From UBA4615 sp046046245 (GTDB taxonomy: Bacteria; Pseudomonadota; Gammaproteobacteria; Burkholderiales; Burkholderiaceae_E): a DNA stretch of 64,000 bases. The stretch covers positions 1 through 64,000 of the forward strand of contig JBJOKE010000003.1 in the NCBI GenBank assembly GCA_046046245.1, given 5' to 3'. The notes beneath the pieces were generated by a model. That model was not told where the DNA came from. It did not search any database and saw nothing but the letters and a program-made list of their open reading frames with translations. The position numbers were made by a program, and so were the translations under genes. Shown here one piece after another: positions 16,948 to 24,612 of the stretch. The first letter of the stretch is position 1, and every line of letters begins with the position of its first letter.

Positions 16948-17358
16948 ATGACCCGCATCGCCATCACCGCCGCCGGCCGCCGCTTCGTCGCCGAGACGAA
17001 CCCCGACGCGCCGAAGACCGTCGAGGCCTTCCTGAAGCTGCTGCCCTACCGGCAGAAGATCATCCATGTCCGCTGGAGCGGCGAGGCCTGCTGGATCCCG
17101 CTCGGCGACTTCGAGCTCGGCGTGGGCTTCGAGAACCACACCTGCCATCCGTCGGTGGGGGACGTGCTGTTCTACCCCGGCGGCTTCAGCGAGACCGAGA
17201 TCCTGGTCGCCTACGGTTCGTGCTCGTTCGCGTCGAAGATGGGGCCGCTCGCCGGCAACCACTTCCTCACCATCGTCGAGGGCCGGGAGAAGCTGCGGCC
17301 GCTCGGCGTCGAGGTGCTGTGGGAAGGCGCGAAGGACATCCTGTTCGAGCTCGCCTGA
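16948..17358 (+). CDS. DUF3830 family protein (cyclophilin-like fold)
   Basis: 136 residues. DUF3830 proteins are small beta-barrels with a cyclophilin-like fold; here PKTVEAFLKLLPYRQKIIHV (residues 25-44), WSGEACWIPLG and PGGFSETEILVAYGSCSFAS are the family's core strands, and HPSVGDVLFYPGG is its most conserved loop. The biochemical role is unknown, and these genes often sit beside amino acid or amide catabolism genes. It is monocistronic here: its own promoter lies upstream, and the DUF1254 gene converges from the other strand. Confidence 0.85.
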   Translation: MTRIAITAAGRRFVAETNPDAPKTVEAFLKLLPYRQKIIHVRWSGEACWIPLGDFELGVGFENHTCHPSVGDVLFYPGGFSETEILVAYGSCSFASKMGPLAGNHFLTIVEGREKLRPLGVEVLWEGAKDILFELA

Positions 17359-17421
17359 GCGACGACGGGGCGCGGCGTCCGTCCGCCGCAGACCCGATCC
17401 CGCGAGACCGCGACCGCGCCC

Positions 17422-17967
17422 TCAGCGCATCGGCTCGCAGCGCAGCGTCCCGCGCGCGGTCTCGGCCTGGGCGAGCCGCGTCGCGGGATCGCCCACCAGC
17501 ACCCGCATCAGCAGCACGCCGCGCACCGTCGGCGAGGTGACCAGCGCCGCGCCCTCGGGTACCGAGGGCGCCCGCGCGTAGGGCCGCGGGCCGACCACCA
17601 CCCAGTCCACCGCGCGGCCCTCGGCCTGGCGATCGTTGAGCACGTGGAAGTTGTCCGAGCTCGACGCGTAGAGCGCGATCGACCAGTAGCCCGGCGACTT
17701 CGGGTCCGCGGTGACGCGCAGCGGCGCGTCGGACACGTCGTACGCGCAGACCGCGTACAGCAGGTCCGGGCTCGGCAGCACGATGCGGCGCGCGGCCGCG
17801 TCCGCGGGCGGCGGCCGCTGCACCGCGCCGGTCCCGCCGCCCAGCCCCACGAAGACGCGGTTCATGATCGCCCGGGGCACGGCCCAGACGGCGACCGCGT
17901 GGACGGCGGCCGCGATCGCGAGCGCCCAGCCGATGCGGACGGCCCAGGCGCGGGCGGCGCCGCTCAC
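17422..17967 (-). CDS. DUF1254 domain membrane-anchored protein
   Basis: 181 residues starting at GTG 17967, overlapping the stop of the DUF1214 gene (GTGA). One N-terminal membrane segment (about 10-28) anchors a periplasmic domain with SPDLLYAVCAYDVSDAPLRV, PKSPGYWSIALYASSSDNF and the end motif VLVGDPATRLAQAE, typical of DUF1254. In larger proteins DUF1254 and DUF1214 occur fused; here they are split into adjacent genes, as often seen in proteobacteria. Function unknown. Confidence 0.8.
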   Translation of the reverse strand: MSGAARAWAVRIGWALAIAAAVHAVAVWAVPRAIMNRVFVGLGGGTGAVQRPPPADAAARRIVLPSPDLLYAVCAYDVSDAPLRVTADPKSPGYWSIALYASSSDNFHVLNDRQAEGRAVDWVVVGPRPYARAPSVPEGAALVTSPTVRGVLLMRVLVGDPATRLAQAETARGTLRCEPMR

Positions 17968-18584
17968 CGGCAATCCCCGATCGGCTCGATCCGCGGCGGC
18001 TCGAGCGAGGCGGGCGACGCCTGCAGCGCGGGGTCCGGGTTGTAGACCCGCAGCACAAGCCGCAGGCCGCGGTCTCCCGGCGTCGGCAGCCAGGCCGCCG
18101 CCGCGTCGGCCGGCGGCGTCGGCCCGGTCGCGAGCGCGAAGCGGCCGCGCGCGTCGAGGCGCGCGGTCTCGCCGTTGACGCTGAAGCGCCCGCCCGGCGC
18201 GTCGAACAGGAAGTGGTCGTCGGCGTAGGCGGTGACGCTCCACCAGCGGGCCGGCGGCGGCACGCCCTCGACGCGGTAGGTGCAGCGCGACCGCAGCGGC
18301 GCCCCCGCGGTGTCGTGCGCGGCGAGGTAGTACATCGTCTCCTCGCGGCTGAGCGCGAGCAGGCCGCCGAGGGCGACCCGCGCCCGCGTCCACGGGTCGG
18401 CATCGGGGCTGCCGGCGAGCAGGCTCGCGCGCCACGGTCCGGCCGCGGTCGCAGGCGCCACCGACGGGCGCAGCACCGCCCAGGCGCTGGCCAGCCCGAG
18501 CGCGACACCCGCCACGACCACGGCCGCGCCGCGCGCGACCCGGCGCGCGCGCAGCGACACGCGGTACGGGGAGCGGCCGCTCAT
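17964..18584 (-). CDS. DUF1214 domain membrane-anchored protein
   Basis: 206 residues, ATG 18584 overlapping the upstream SDR stop (ATGA). An N-terminal membrane anchor (about 18-38) precedes the periplasmic domain. DUF1214 hallmarks are the central WSVTAYADDHFLFDAPGGRF stretch and the C-terminal NWLPTP-like WLPTPGDRGLRLVLRVYNPD. It is sandwiched between the SDR and DUF1254 genes, with both junctions overlapping, so the three are one coupled operon. No enzymatic activity is established for the family. Confidence 0.82.
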   Translation of the reverse strand: MSGRSPYRVSLRARRVARGAAVVVAGVALGLASAWAVLRPSVAPATAAGPWRASLLAGSPDADPWTRARVALGGLLALSREETMYYLAAHDTAGAPLRSRCTYRVEGVPPPARWWSVTAYADDHFLFDAPGGRFSVNGETARLDARGRFALATGPTPPADAAAAWLPTPGDRGLRLVLRVYNPDPALQASPASLEPPRIEPIGDCR

Positions 18585-19450
18585 CGGGCGGGCGGATCCG
18601 GACGGTCGAGGCCCCGGCGCACCGCGGCGTCCCGCCCGCGCTTCGCGATCGACGCGAACCAGCGCGACGCACGCGCCGGCGCGAGCCGGAACATCCAGTC
18701 GCCGATCCGCGCGTCGACGCCGATGCGCAGCCGCGTGCCGCCGCGCTCGAGCGCGCCGACGATCGCCGCGGCCGCGTCGTCGGCACTCGTGCGTGCCGCG
18801 ACGCGGAACTGCCGCTCGAGCGCGTCGGGCGACGACGCCGTGCCGGCGAGGTCCACCACCCGGGCCTGCTCGACGATCCGCGTGCGGATGCCGCCCGGAT
18901 GGACCGCGAGCACGCGGATGCCGTCGGCGCGGACCTCCTCGCGCAGCACGTCGGCGAAGGCGCGGACCGCCGCCTTGGAGGCCGCGTAGTACGCCTGCGT
19001 GGGCGGGGCCACGAACGCGAACACGCTCGAGACGACCACGAGCGTCGCGCCCTCGCGGCCGCGCAGCTGCGGCACGAAGACCCGGCAGCCGTTGGCCGTG
19101 CCCCAGAAGTTCACGTCCATCAGCCAGCGGGCGTCGGCCTCGGGCACGGTCTCCACCGGACCCACCAGCGCGACGCCGGCGTTGGTGATCACCACGTCCG
19201 CGCCGCCCCAGCGCTCGAGCGCACGCGCCGCGAGCGCCGGCGCGGTCCGGGCGTCGGCCACGTCGCAGGCCATCGCATCGCAGTCGGCCCCCTCGGCGCG
19301 CAGCGACTCGGCCACCGCGTCGAGCCGAGCGGCGTCGCGGTCGGCGAGCAGCAGCCTCGCGCCGCGGGCGGCGAGCGCCCGCGCGAGCGCTTCGCCGATG
19401 CCCGAGGCGGCGCCGGTGAGGACGACGCCGCGGCCGCTCAGCACGGGCAT
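18581..19450 (-). CDS. Short-chain dehydrogenase/reductase (SDR)
   Basis: 289 residues. The classical SDR elements are the cofactor motif TGAASGIG (12-19), NAG at 90-92, Ser141/142 and the catalytic pair Tyr155/Lys159 in YYAASK. Asp37 after the second strand (LLADRD) favours NAD(H). The C-terminal extension of about 60 residues (RLRIGVDARIGDWMFRLAP) suggests a membrane-associated SDR acting on lipophilic alcohols. It is the first gene of a three-gene operon with the DUF1214 and DUF1254 genes and is divergent from the shikimate dehydrogenase-like gene. Confidence 0.87.
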   Translation of the reverse strand: MPVLSGRGVVLTGAASGIGEALARALAARGARLLLADRDAARLDAVAESLRAEGADCDAMACDVADARTAPALAARALERWGGADVVITNAGVALVGPVETVPEADARWLMDVNFWGTANGCRVFVPQLRGREGATLVVVSSVFAFVAPPTQAYYAASKAAVRAFADVLREEVRADGIRVLAVHPGGIRTRIVEQARVVDLAGTASSPDALERQFRVAARTSADDAAAAIVGALERGGTRLRIGVDARIGDWMFRLAPARASRWFASIAKRGRDAAVRRGLDRPDPPAR

Positions 19451-19488
19451 CGCGGAACGGCCGCGCGATCGCGCGGCGCGGGACGGTG

Positions 19489-19494
19489 TAGCGT
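19489..19494 (+). promoter_or_regulatory. Putative -10 box TAGCGT before the shikimate dehydrogenase-like gene
   Basis: GTGTAGCGTGGCG lies 38 bases before ATG 19532 in the short gap between divergent genes. It is a weaker match to the TANNNT pattern than other boxes in the window. Confidence 0.3.
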
Positions 19495-19531
19495 GGCGAA
19501 CTTCGTCGCGACGCAAGGGGAGCGAGCGGGC

Positions 19532-20401
19532 ATGGACGCAGCATCGGCCGACCAGGTGGACTTCGTCAACGGCCGTACACACCTGTACGGCATCGTCGGC
19601 GACCCGATCGCCCAGGTCCGCTCGCCGGAGATGGTGACCTGGGAGATGCGCCGGCGCGGGCTCGATGCGATCCTGGTGCCGATCCACGTCCGCGAGGCCG
19701 AGTTCGACGAGGTGCTGCCGCGGCTGATGCGGGTGGCCAACCTCGACGGGCTGATCTTCACCATCCCGTTCAAGCACCGGGCCTGCGGGCTGGCCGACGC
19801 GCTCGGGCCTCAGGCCCGGGCGGTCGGTGCCCTGAACGCGCTCGCGCGCGCCGCGGACGGACGCTGGCACGGCGAGATGTTCGACGGACTGGGCTGCGTC
19901 GAAGGGCTGCGGCGCGCGGGCGTGACGCTCGCCGGCCGGCGCGTGGTGCTGGTGGGGCTGGGCGGCGCCGGCGCCGCGATCGCCGCGGCGATCGCGGCCG
20001 AGCGGCCGGCAGCGATGCGGGTCTTCGACCTCGACGCCGCGCGCTGCGAGCGCGCTTCGACGACGATCCGGGCGATCTCGCCGGACACCGAGGTGACGGT
20101 CGGCGCCCCGGACGTCGACAGTGCCGACGTGCTGGTCAACGCCACGCCGGTCGGCATGCTCGGCGACCCGCGCCGCCCGATCGAGGCGGCCGCGCTGCCC
20201 CCCTCGCTCGTCGTGCTCGACGCGATCGTGAAGCCCGAGACCACGCCGCTGCTCGCGTTCGCGCAGGCGCAGGGCTGCCGGACGGTGCGCGGGCGCGAGA
20301 TGATGCGCGGGCAGATCTCGCGGATCGTGGACTTCTTCGCGGCGACGACGGCTGCGGTCGCGACGGATCCCGATCGCGCGCATGATCCGGTACGGCGCTG
20401 A
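19532..20401 (+). CDS. Shikimate/quinate dehydrogenase-like protein
   Basis: 289 residues of the AroE superfamily. Catalytic Lys81 sits in IFTIPFKHR, where AroE has NVTxPxK; Asn102 (ALN) and Asp118 (MFDG) replace the usual GAVNT and NTDG contexts. The nucleotide loop is VGLGGAGAA (141-149), followed by FDLDA (155-159) instead of the NRT that selects NADPH, so NAD is more likely. These changes suggest a catabolic quinate/shikimate-type dehydrogenase or another hydroxy acid dehydrogenase rather than the biosynthetic AroE; this is inference. It overlaps or abuts the LysE gene. Confidence 0.78.
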   Translation: MDAASADQVDFVNGRTHLYGIVGDPIAQVRSPEMVTWEMRRRGLDAILVPIHVREAEFDEVLPRLMRVANLDGLIFTIPFKHRACGLADALGPQARAVGALNALARAADGRWHGEMFDGLGCVEGLRRAGVTLAGRRVVLVGLGGAGAAIAAAIAAERPAAMRVFDLDAARCERASTTIRAISPDTEVTVGAPDVDSADVLVNATPVGMLGDPRRPIEAAALPPSLVVLDAIVKPETTPLLAFAQAQGCRTVRGREMMRGQISRIVDFFAATTAAVATDPDRAHDPVRR

Positions 20402-20420
20402 CGCACCCGACGGATCCGCC

Positions 20421-21032
20421 TTGACCCCGCACGACTGGCTCGTCTACTCGATCGCCGCGATCGGCCTCTCGATCACGCCCGGCCCGAACAGCTTCCTCGT
20501 CCTCACCCACGGCGCGCTGCACGGGCATCGCCGGACGCTGTGGACGGTCGCCGGCGGCGCGATCGGCTTCTCGGTGCTGATCGGCCTGTCGCTCGCCGGG
20601 ATCGGCGCACTGCTGCAGGCCTCGTCGCACGCGCTCGCCGTGCTCAAGTGGGTGGGCGGCGCCTACCTCGTCTGGCTCGGCATCCAGCTGTGGCGCGCGC
20701 CGCCGCCGCGGCTCGACGCGGTCGCGCCCTCGGCCGATGGCCACGCGGCCGTGCTGTTCCGCCAGGGCTTCCTCACCGCGGTCTCGAACCCGAAGGCGCT
20801 GCTCTTCTACGGCGCGTTCCTGCCGCAGCTGATCCGCCCGGGCGTGGACCTGCTCACGCAGCTGGTCGCGATGCTGTGCGTGTTCGTCGCGATCGAGATC
20901 GTCGTCGAGTACGGACTCGCGCTGCTCGCGCACCGGGTGCGCCCGTTCCTCGCGCGCCAGGGCCGGCGCTTCAACCGCGTCTGCGGCTCGCTGTTCGTCG
21001 CGATGGGTGTGGCGCTGCCGCTGACGCGCTGA
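20421..21032 (+). CDS. LysE/RhtB family amino acid exporter
   Basis: 203 residues with six hydrophobic segments. The N-terminal motif SITPGPNSFLVLTHG is diagnostic of LysE/RhtB translocators, as is the central RQGFLTAVSNPKALLFYGAFLPQ. I chose TTG 20421, because the protein then begins TPHDWL and has the family's usual length; an ATG at 20382 in the same frame would add 13 residues and overlap the previous gene. Exports amino acids or derivatives. Its last 62 bases overlap the convergent MFS gene. Confidence 0.88.
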   Translation: MTPHDWLVYSIAAIGLSITPGPNSFLVLTHGALHGHRRTLWTVAGGAIGFSVLIGLSLAGIGALLQASSHALAVLKWVGGAYLVWLGIQLWRAPPPRLDAVAPSADGHAAVLFRQGFLTAVSNPKALLFYGAFLPQLIRPGVDLLTQLVAMLCVFVAIEIVVEYGLALLAHRVRPFLARQGRRFNRVCGSLFVAMGVALPLTR

Positions 21033-22233
21033 AGCACAGCGCCGCCGCCGCCACCTGCATCGCGAGGCAGGCCGCGATCGTCCACGCCGGCGTGCCGGTC
21101 GCCGCGATCAGCGCCCCTGCGCCGATCGGCCCGAGCGCGAAGAGCGTCTGCCCCACCGTCCAGACCCTCGCCACCACCTCGCCGTAGCGCGCCGGCGCGA
21201 ACTCGCGCTGCGCGAACACCGCCGGCAGCGTGACCACGTTGCCCACCGACAGACCGAACAGCACGCAGCCTGCGAGCACCGCGGCGGGCGCGTCGCTCGC
21301 GAGCAGCAGCGCCATGCCCGCGGCCTGCAGGCCGAAGCTCGTGGCGGTCACGAGCCGGTGGTCGAGCCGGTCCACGAAGCCCGCGACCGCGAGCCGCCCG
21401 GCGAGCGAGGCGGCCGTGGTCGCGGCCACCGCCGCGGTCGCGGTCGCCGCGCCCACCTTGGGCGCGAGCAGCGGCACCTGCTGCGACAGGAAGGCCACCT
21501 GCGCGAGCCAGCCGATCGCGAAGAGCGCGACGACACGGACGAGGGGTTCGGGCACGGCGGGCACGGACGCCGTGGATCCGACCGGCGCGGACCCCGCCCG
21601 AGCGTCCGGCGCGCGAGCCGCCCCCGCCGCCTCCCCCGGCTCCGGCAGGTTCGTCGCGACCGCCACCACCGTCGCCACGACCAGCACCACCGCCACGATC
21701 GCCAGCCCGTCGACCAGCCCCCAGCGCTCGATCGCCCAGGCCATCGGCGGGATCACCAGGAAGCCCGACGCGCTCGCGCCGGTCAGCGCGAGGTTCAGCG
21801 CGAGCCCGCGGCGCGCGTCGAACCAGCGGCCGATCACCTGCGTGATCGCGGTGCCCGAGGTCGCGGCCCAGCCGAGGGCCATCGCCGCGTAGGCCGCGAG
21901 CAGCGTCGGCGCGCCGCGCGCATGCGGCAGCACGGCGACGCCGCCGGCCAGCAGCAGCGCCCCCGCGATCGCCACGCGCCGCCGGCCGAACGCGGCCGCC
22001 GCGCGCTCCACCGGCGCGATCGCCGCGGCACCGAGCAGGAAGTAGCCGGTCGTGGCGCCCGACAGCAGCGCCACCGGCCAGCCCGCGGCCTCGAGGTGAT
22101 GGACGTACAGCGACAGCGAATAGAAGCCCAGCCCCCAGGCGAACACCGCCATCCAGAACGACACCGCCACCACGCGCCAGCCCGCGATCGGCCGCGGGGT
22201 GCGGAACTCGTCGACGGCGGCGCGCGCCGTCAT
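20971..22233 (-). CDS. MFS transporter
   Basis: 420 residues with 12 predicted membrane segments in two halves joined by a loop of about 45 residues rich in Ala/Pro/Glu (near 200-245). RWFDARRGLALNLALTGASA (about 127-146) is typical of OFA/monocarboxylate-type MFS carriers. The start at ATG 22233 overlaps the pepE stop (ATGA), so the two are coupled. The 3' end runs 62 bases into the convergent LysE gene. The substrate is unknown; linkage to a dipeptidase hints at a peptide or amino acid derivative. Confidence 0.85.
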   Translation of the reverse strand: MTARAAVDEFRTPRPIAGWRVVAVSFWMAVFAWGLGFYSLSLYVHHLEAAGWPVALLSGATTGYFLLGAAAIAPVERAAAAFGRRRVAIAGALLLAGGVAVLPHARGAPTLLAAYAAMALGWAATSGTAITQVIGRWFDARRGLALNLALTGASASGFLVIPPMAWAIERWGLVDGLAIVAVVLVVATVVAVATNLPEPGEAAGAARAPDARAGSAPVGSTASVPAVPEPLVRVVALFAIGWLAQVAFLSQQVPLLAPKVGAATATAAVAATTAASLAGRLAVAGFVDRLDHRLVTATSFGLQAAGMALLLASDAPAAVLAGCVLFGLSVGNVVTLPAVFAQREFAPARYGEVVARVWTVGQTLFALGPIGAGALIAATGTPAWTIAACLAMQVAAAALCFSASAAAPHPSRRTASRRRG

Positions 22234-22925
22234 CGGAGCGCGATCGGCCCCGGCTTCAGCGGCTCGGCGTCGTGCCCCGCGCGGAAGCGCCACGCGTCGA
22301 AGGGGCCGTGCAGCGTCGTCGTCGTGCCGCGCACGCTCAGCCAGTCGCCCTCGGGCAGGCCGATCACCGTCTCGGCCGGCTCGAGGACCAGGAACTCGGC
22401 GATCCGCTGCCGGCGCGTCTCGCCCTGGTGGCCGGGCGGCATCGCATCGGTGAAGTGGCAGTTGAGCTGGACCGGCACGAGGTCGAGTGCGTCGAGCCCG
22501 CCGGGGTCGACGATCGGCATGTCGTTGGTGGTGCGGATCGTCGGGCAGGCGAGCACCGAGCCCGCGCTCCAGCCCGCGTAGCGCAGCCCGCCGCGAACCG
22601 CGTCGCGGATCGCGTCGAGCCAGCCTCTGCGGCGCGCCTCGGCGAGCAGCCGGAAGGTGCTGCCGCCGCCGACCATCACCAGGTCGGTCGCGGCGAGCGC
22701 GGCGCGAGGATCGGTCAGCCGGTGCGCGCCCTCGATCTCGAGGTCCAGCGGCGCGAGCGCGTCCCGGACCCGGGCCAGGTAGTCGTCCCAGCCGACGGTC
22801 ACGCCGGCGAAGGGCACGAACACCGCGCGGCGCGCGCCCGCGGCATGCTCGCGGATCGCCTCCAGCGCGTGGGCGAGGTAGCGCCCGTCGGGCATCCGGG
22901 AGTTCGACAGCAGCAGCAGGTCCAT
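22230..22925 (-). CDS. pepE: Alpha-aspartyl dipeptidase (peptidase E)
   Basis: 231 residues; the Salmonella enzyme has 229. The catalytic triad known from Salmonella PepE (Ser120, Asp135, His157) falls at exactly the same numbers here: Ser120 in AGWSAGS, Asp135 in TTNDMP and His157 in NCHFTD. The enzyme cleaves Asp-X dipeptides in the cytoplasm and belongs to the class I glutamine amidotransferase-like S51 family. Start ATG 22925 follows a putative promoter and is divergent from the riboswitch-controlled cytX. Confidence 0.95.
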   Translation of the reverse strand: MDLLLLSNSRMPDGRYLAHALEAIREHAAGARRAVFVPFAGVTVGWDDYLARVRDALAPLDLEIEGAHRLTDPRAALAATDLVMVGGGSTFRLLAEARRRGWLDAIRDAVRGGLRYAGWSAGSVLACPTIRTTNDMPIVDPGGLDALDLVPVQLNCHFTDAMPPGHQGETRRQRIAEFLVLEPAETVIGLPEGDWLSVRGTTTTLHGPFDAWRFRAGHDAEPLKPGPIALR

Positions 22926-22952
22926 GGTCGGCGGGGCTCCGGTGGAAGGCGG

Positions 22953-22958
22953 AGTGTA
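22953..22958 (-). promoter_or_regulatory. Putative -10 box TACACT for pepE
   Basis: On the minus strand CGATACACTCC gives TACACT 27 bases upstream of the pepE start. An identical hexamer stands before cytX on the other strand. Confidence 0.4.
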
Positions 22959-22994
22959 TCGGGCGCCGACACCCGGGTCGCACCGAGCCTCCGG

Positions 22995-23000
22995 TACACT
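22995..23000 (+). promoter_or_regulatory. Putative -10 box TACACT for the riboswitch/cytX transcript
   Basis: GGTACACTTCG lies about 34 bases before the first riboswitch stem. A start near 23007 would give a short leader before the aptamer. Confidence 0.45.
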
Positions 23001-23033
23001 TCGCCCCTCGCGCGGCCGGCCGGCCGTCGCGGA

Positions 23034-23110
23034 TGCTGGGGGTGCCGCGCGCAACGCGGCTGAGAGAGTCCCCTCGAACCTGATCGAGGTCATCCTCGCG
23101 GAGGGAAGCA
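23034..23110 (+). ncRNA. Thiamine pyrophosphate (TPP/THI-box) riboswitch
   Basis: The conserved TPP aptamer parts occur in order: GGGGGTGCC (23038-23046), GGCTGAGAG (about 23058-23066), CCTGATC (23079-23085), GGTCATCCTCG and GAGGGAA (23101-23107). A closing stem can form between TGCT (23034-23037) and AGCA (23107-23110). The aptamer ends three bases before the ATG at 23114, and its GGAG at 23100-23103 is also the only ribosome site, so ligand binding should hide the site directly and block translation when thiamine pyrophosphate is plentiful. Confidence 0.93.
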
Positions 23111-23113
23111 ACC

Positions 23114-24433
23114 ATGTCGTCGACCGTCGGCGCGAACACCGCGCTCGTCCCCGTTCCCGCCACCGATCGCCCGTTCGGCACCCGCGACCATGCGTCGCTG
23201 TGGCTGTCGCTGGGCGTGGGCCTGCTGGTCATCCAGGTCGGCTCGTTCCTCGTGCCCGCGATGGGCACCCAGGCGGCGTTCGCCGCGATCGCGATCGGCT
23301 CGGTGCTCGGCGCCGGCCTGCTCGCATGGACCGCGCGCATCGGCACCGACAGCGGCCTCTCCAGCGCGGGCCTGATGCACGCGACCTACGGCGGCGCCTT
23401 CGCCAGGCTGCCGATCGTGCTGAACATCGTCCAGCTGGTCGGCTGGACCACGTTCGAGCTGGTGGTGATGCGCGACGGCCTGACCGCGATCCTGCGCGAC
23501 CTCGGCTGGGTCGCCGCGGCACCGGCTGCGGCCGGCGACGCCGCGCACGCGCTGGCGCTGGTCTCGCCGTGGTCGCTGGGCGCGGCCGCCGTGCTCGCGA
23601 CGCTCGCGTTCGGCGCGCTGCTGGTCGTGCTGGCCCGCGGCTCGATGGTCGCGCTGGTGCGCCGCTTCGTCAGTCGCTTCGGGCTGCCGCTGGTGCTCGC
23701 CTCGCTCGCGTGGCTCACCTGGCAGTTCGCGCAGCTCGCGTCGATGAAGGGCTGGGACGCGATGTGGAACCGGCCCGGCGAGGGCGGCATGAGCTTCCTG
23801 TCCGCGGTCGACCTGGCGATCGCGATGCCGATCTCGTGGCTGCCGCTGGTGGCCGATTTCTCCCGCCACGGCCGCGACGGCCGCGGCGCGCTCGCCGGCA
23901 CCTGGGTCGGCTACGCGATCGCCAACGCCTGGTGCTACTCGCTCGGCGTGCTGGTCGCGCTGTCGGCGCCCACCACCGACCTGGTCACCGCGCTGCTGCT
24001 CGCGCAGGGCGGGCTGGTCGCGCTCGGCCTGATCCTGGTCGACGAGCTCGACAACGCCTACGGCGACGTCTACTCGGGCGCGGTCGCCGCGCACAGCCTC
24101 GCCCCTTCGCGCGGCGTGGCCGGCTGGGGTGTCGCCCTCGCGGTCGGCTGCACGCTGCTCGCGCTGGTGCTGCCGATGCACGGGCTCGAGCCGTTCCTGC
24201 TGATGCTGTCGTCGGTGTTCGTGCCGCTGTACGGCGTGATCGTCGGCCGGCTCGGCGGCCGGCGCGACGTCGCGCTGCGGCCGGACGCGCCCTCGGTCGA
24301 ATGGGTCGCGGTGGCGATCTGGATCGCGGGCGTGGCGCTGTTCCACCTGCTGCCGCGCATCGCACCCGAGCTGGGCTCGGCGCTGCCCACGCTCGCGGCC
24401 ACCTTCGTCGCGGCGCGGCTGACACGGCGCTGA
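23114..24433 (+). CDS. cytX: CytX-like hydroxymethylpyrimidine (thiamine precursor) permease
   Basis: 439 residues, a nucleobase:cation symporter-1 (NCS1) family protein with about 12 membrane segments. The N-terminal LWLSLGVGLLVIQVGSFLVP (29-48) and the ATYGGAFARLPIVLN (81-95) helix region resemble CytX/cytosine permeases. A TPP riboswitch directly upstream identifies its physiology: import of the thiamine pyrimidine precursor HMP. It is not followed by thi genes, so precursor uptake is controlled as a single-gene unit. Assignment to CytX rests on the riboswitch plus family. Confidence 0.9.
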   Translation: MSSTVGANTALVPVPATDRPFGTRDHASLWLSLGVGLLVIQVGSFLVPAMGTQAAFAAIAIGSVLGAGLLAWTARIGTDSGLSSAGLMHATYGGAFARLPIVLNIVQLVGWTTFELVVMRDGLTAILRDLGWVAAAPAAAGDAAHALALVSPWSLGAAAVLATLAFGALLVVLARGSMVALVRRFVSRFGLPLVLASLAWLTWQFAQLASMKGWDAMWNRPGEGGMSFLSAVDLAIAMPISWLPLVADFSRHGRDGRGALAGTWVGYAIANAWCYSLGVLVALSAPTTDLVTALLLAQGGLVALGLILVDELDNAYGDVYSGAVAAHSLAPSRGVAGWGVALAVGCTLLALVLPMHGLEPFLLMLSSVFVPLYGVIVGRLGGRRDVALRPDAPSVEWVAVAIWIAGVALFHLLPRIAPELGSALPTLAATFVAARLTRR

Positions 24434-24572
24434 GCGTCGAGGCACAGGCCGCGCGCCAGCGCGCCCGACCCCGCGCCCGATCCCGCGCAAGATCGGCCGC
24501 GCCCCGGCCCGACGCGCGGCGGCGATGCCCACGCCCGTGGCACGGTCGCGAGCGTCCCCACGCCGCCTGTCG

Positions 24573-24578
24573 TAGCAT
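24573..24578 (+). promoter_or_regulatory. Putative -10 box TAGCAT before the luciferase-like gene
   Basis: CGTAGCATCGACC lies 35 bases before ATG 24613 and fits the window's common pattern. The 179 bases after cytX hold no gene. Confidence 0.45.
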
Positions 24579-24612
24579 CGACCTCCGACGTCCCCGTCCC
24601 GCAGGTCCCCCC

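Noticed and set aside
13558..17262. A 1234-codon open frame on the minus strand
   Set aside because: It only joins the real FAD protein (from GTG 15213) to shadow sequence over the ligase gene; no stops occur by chance at this GC content.
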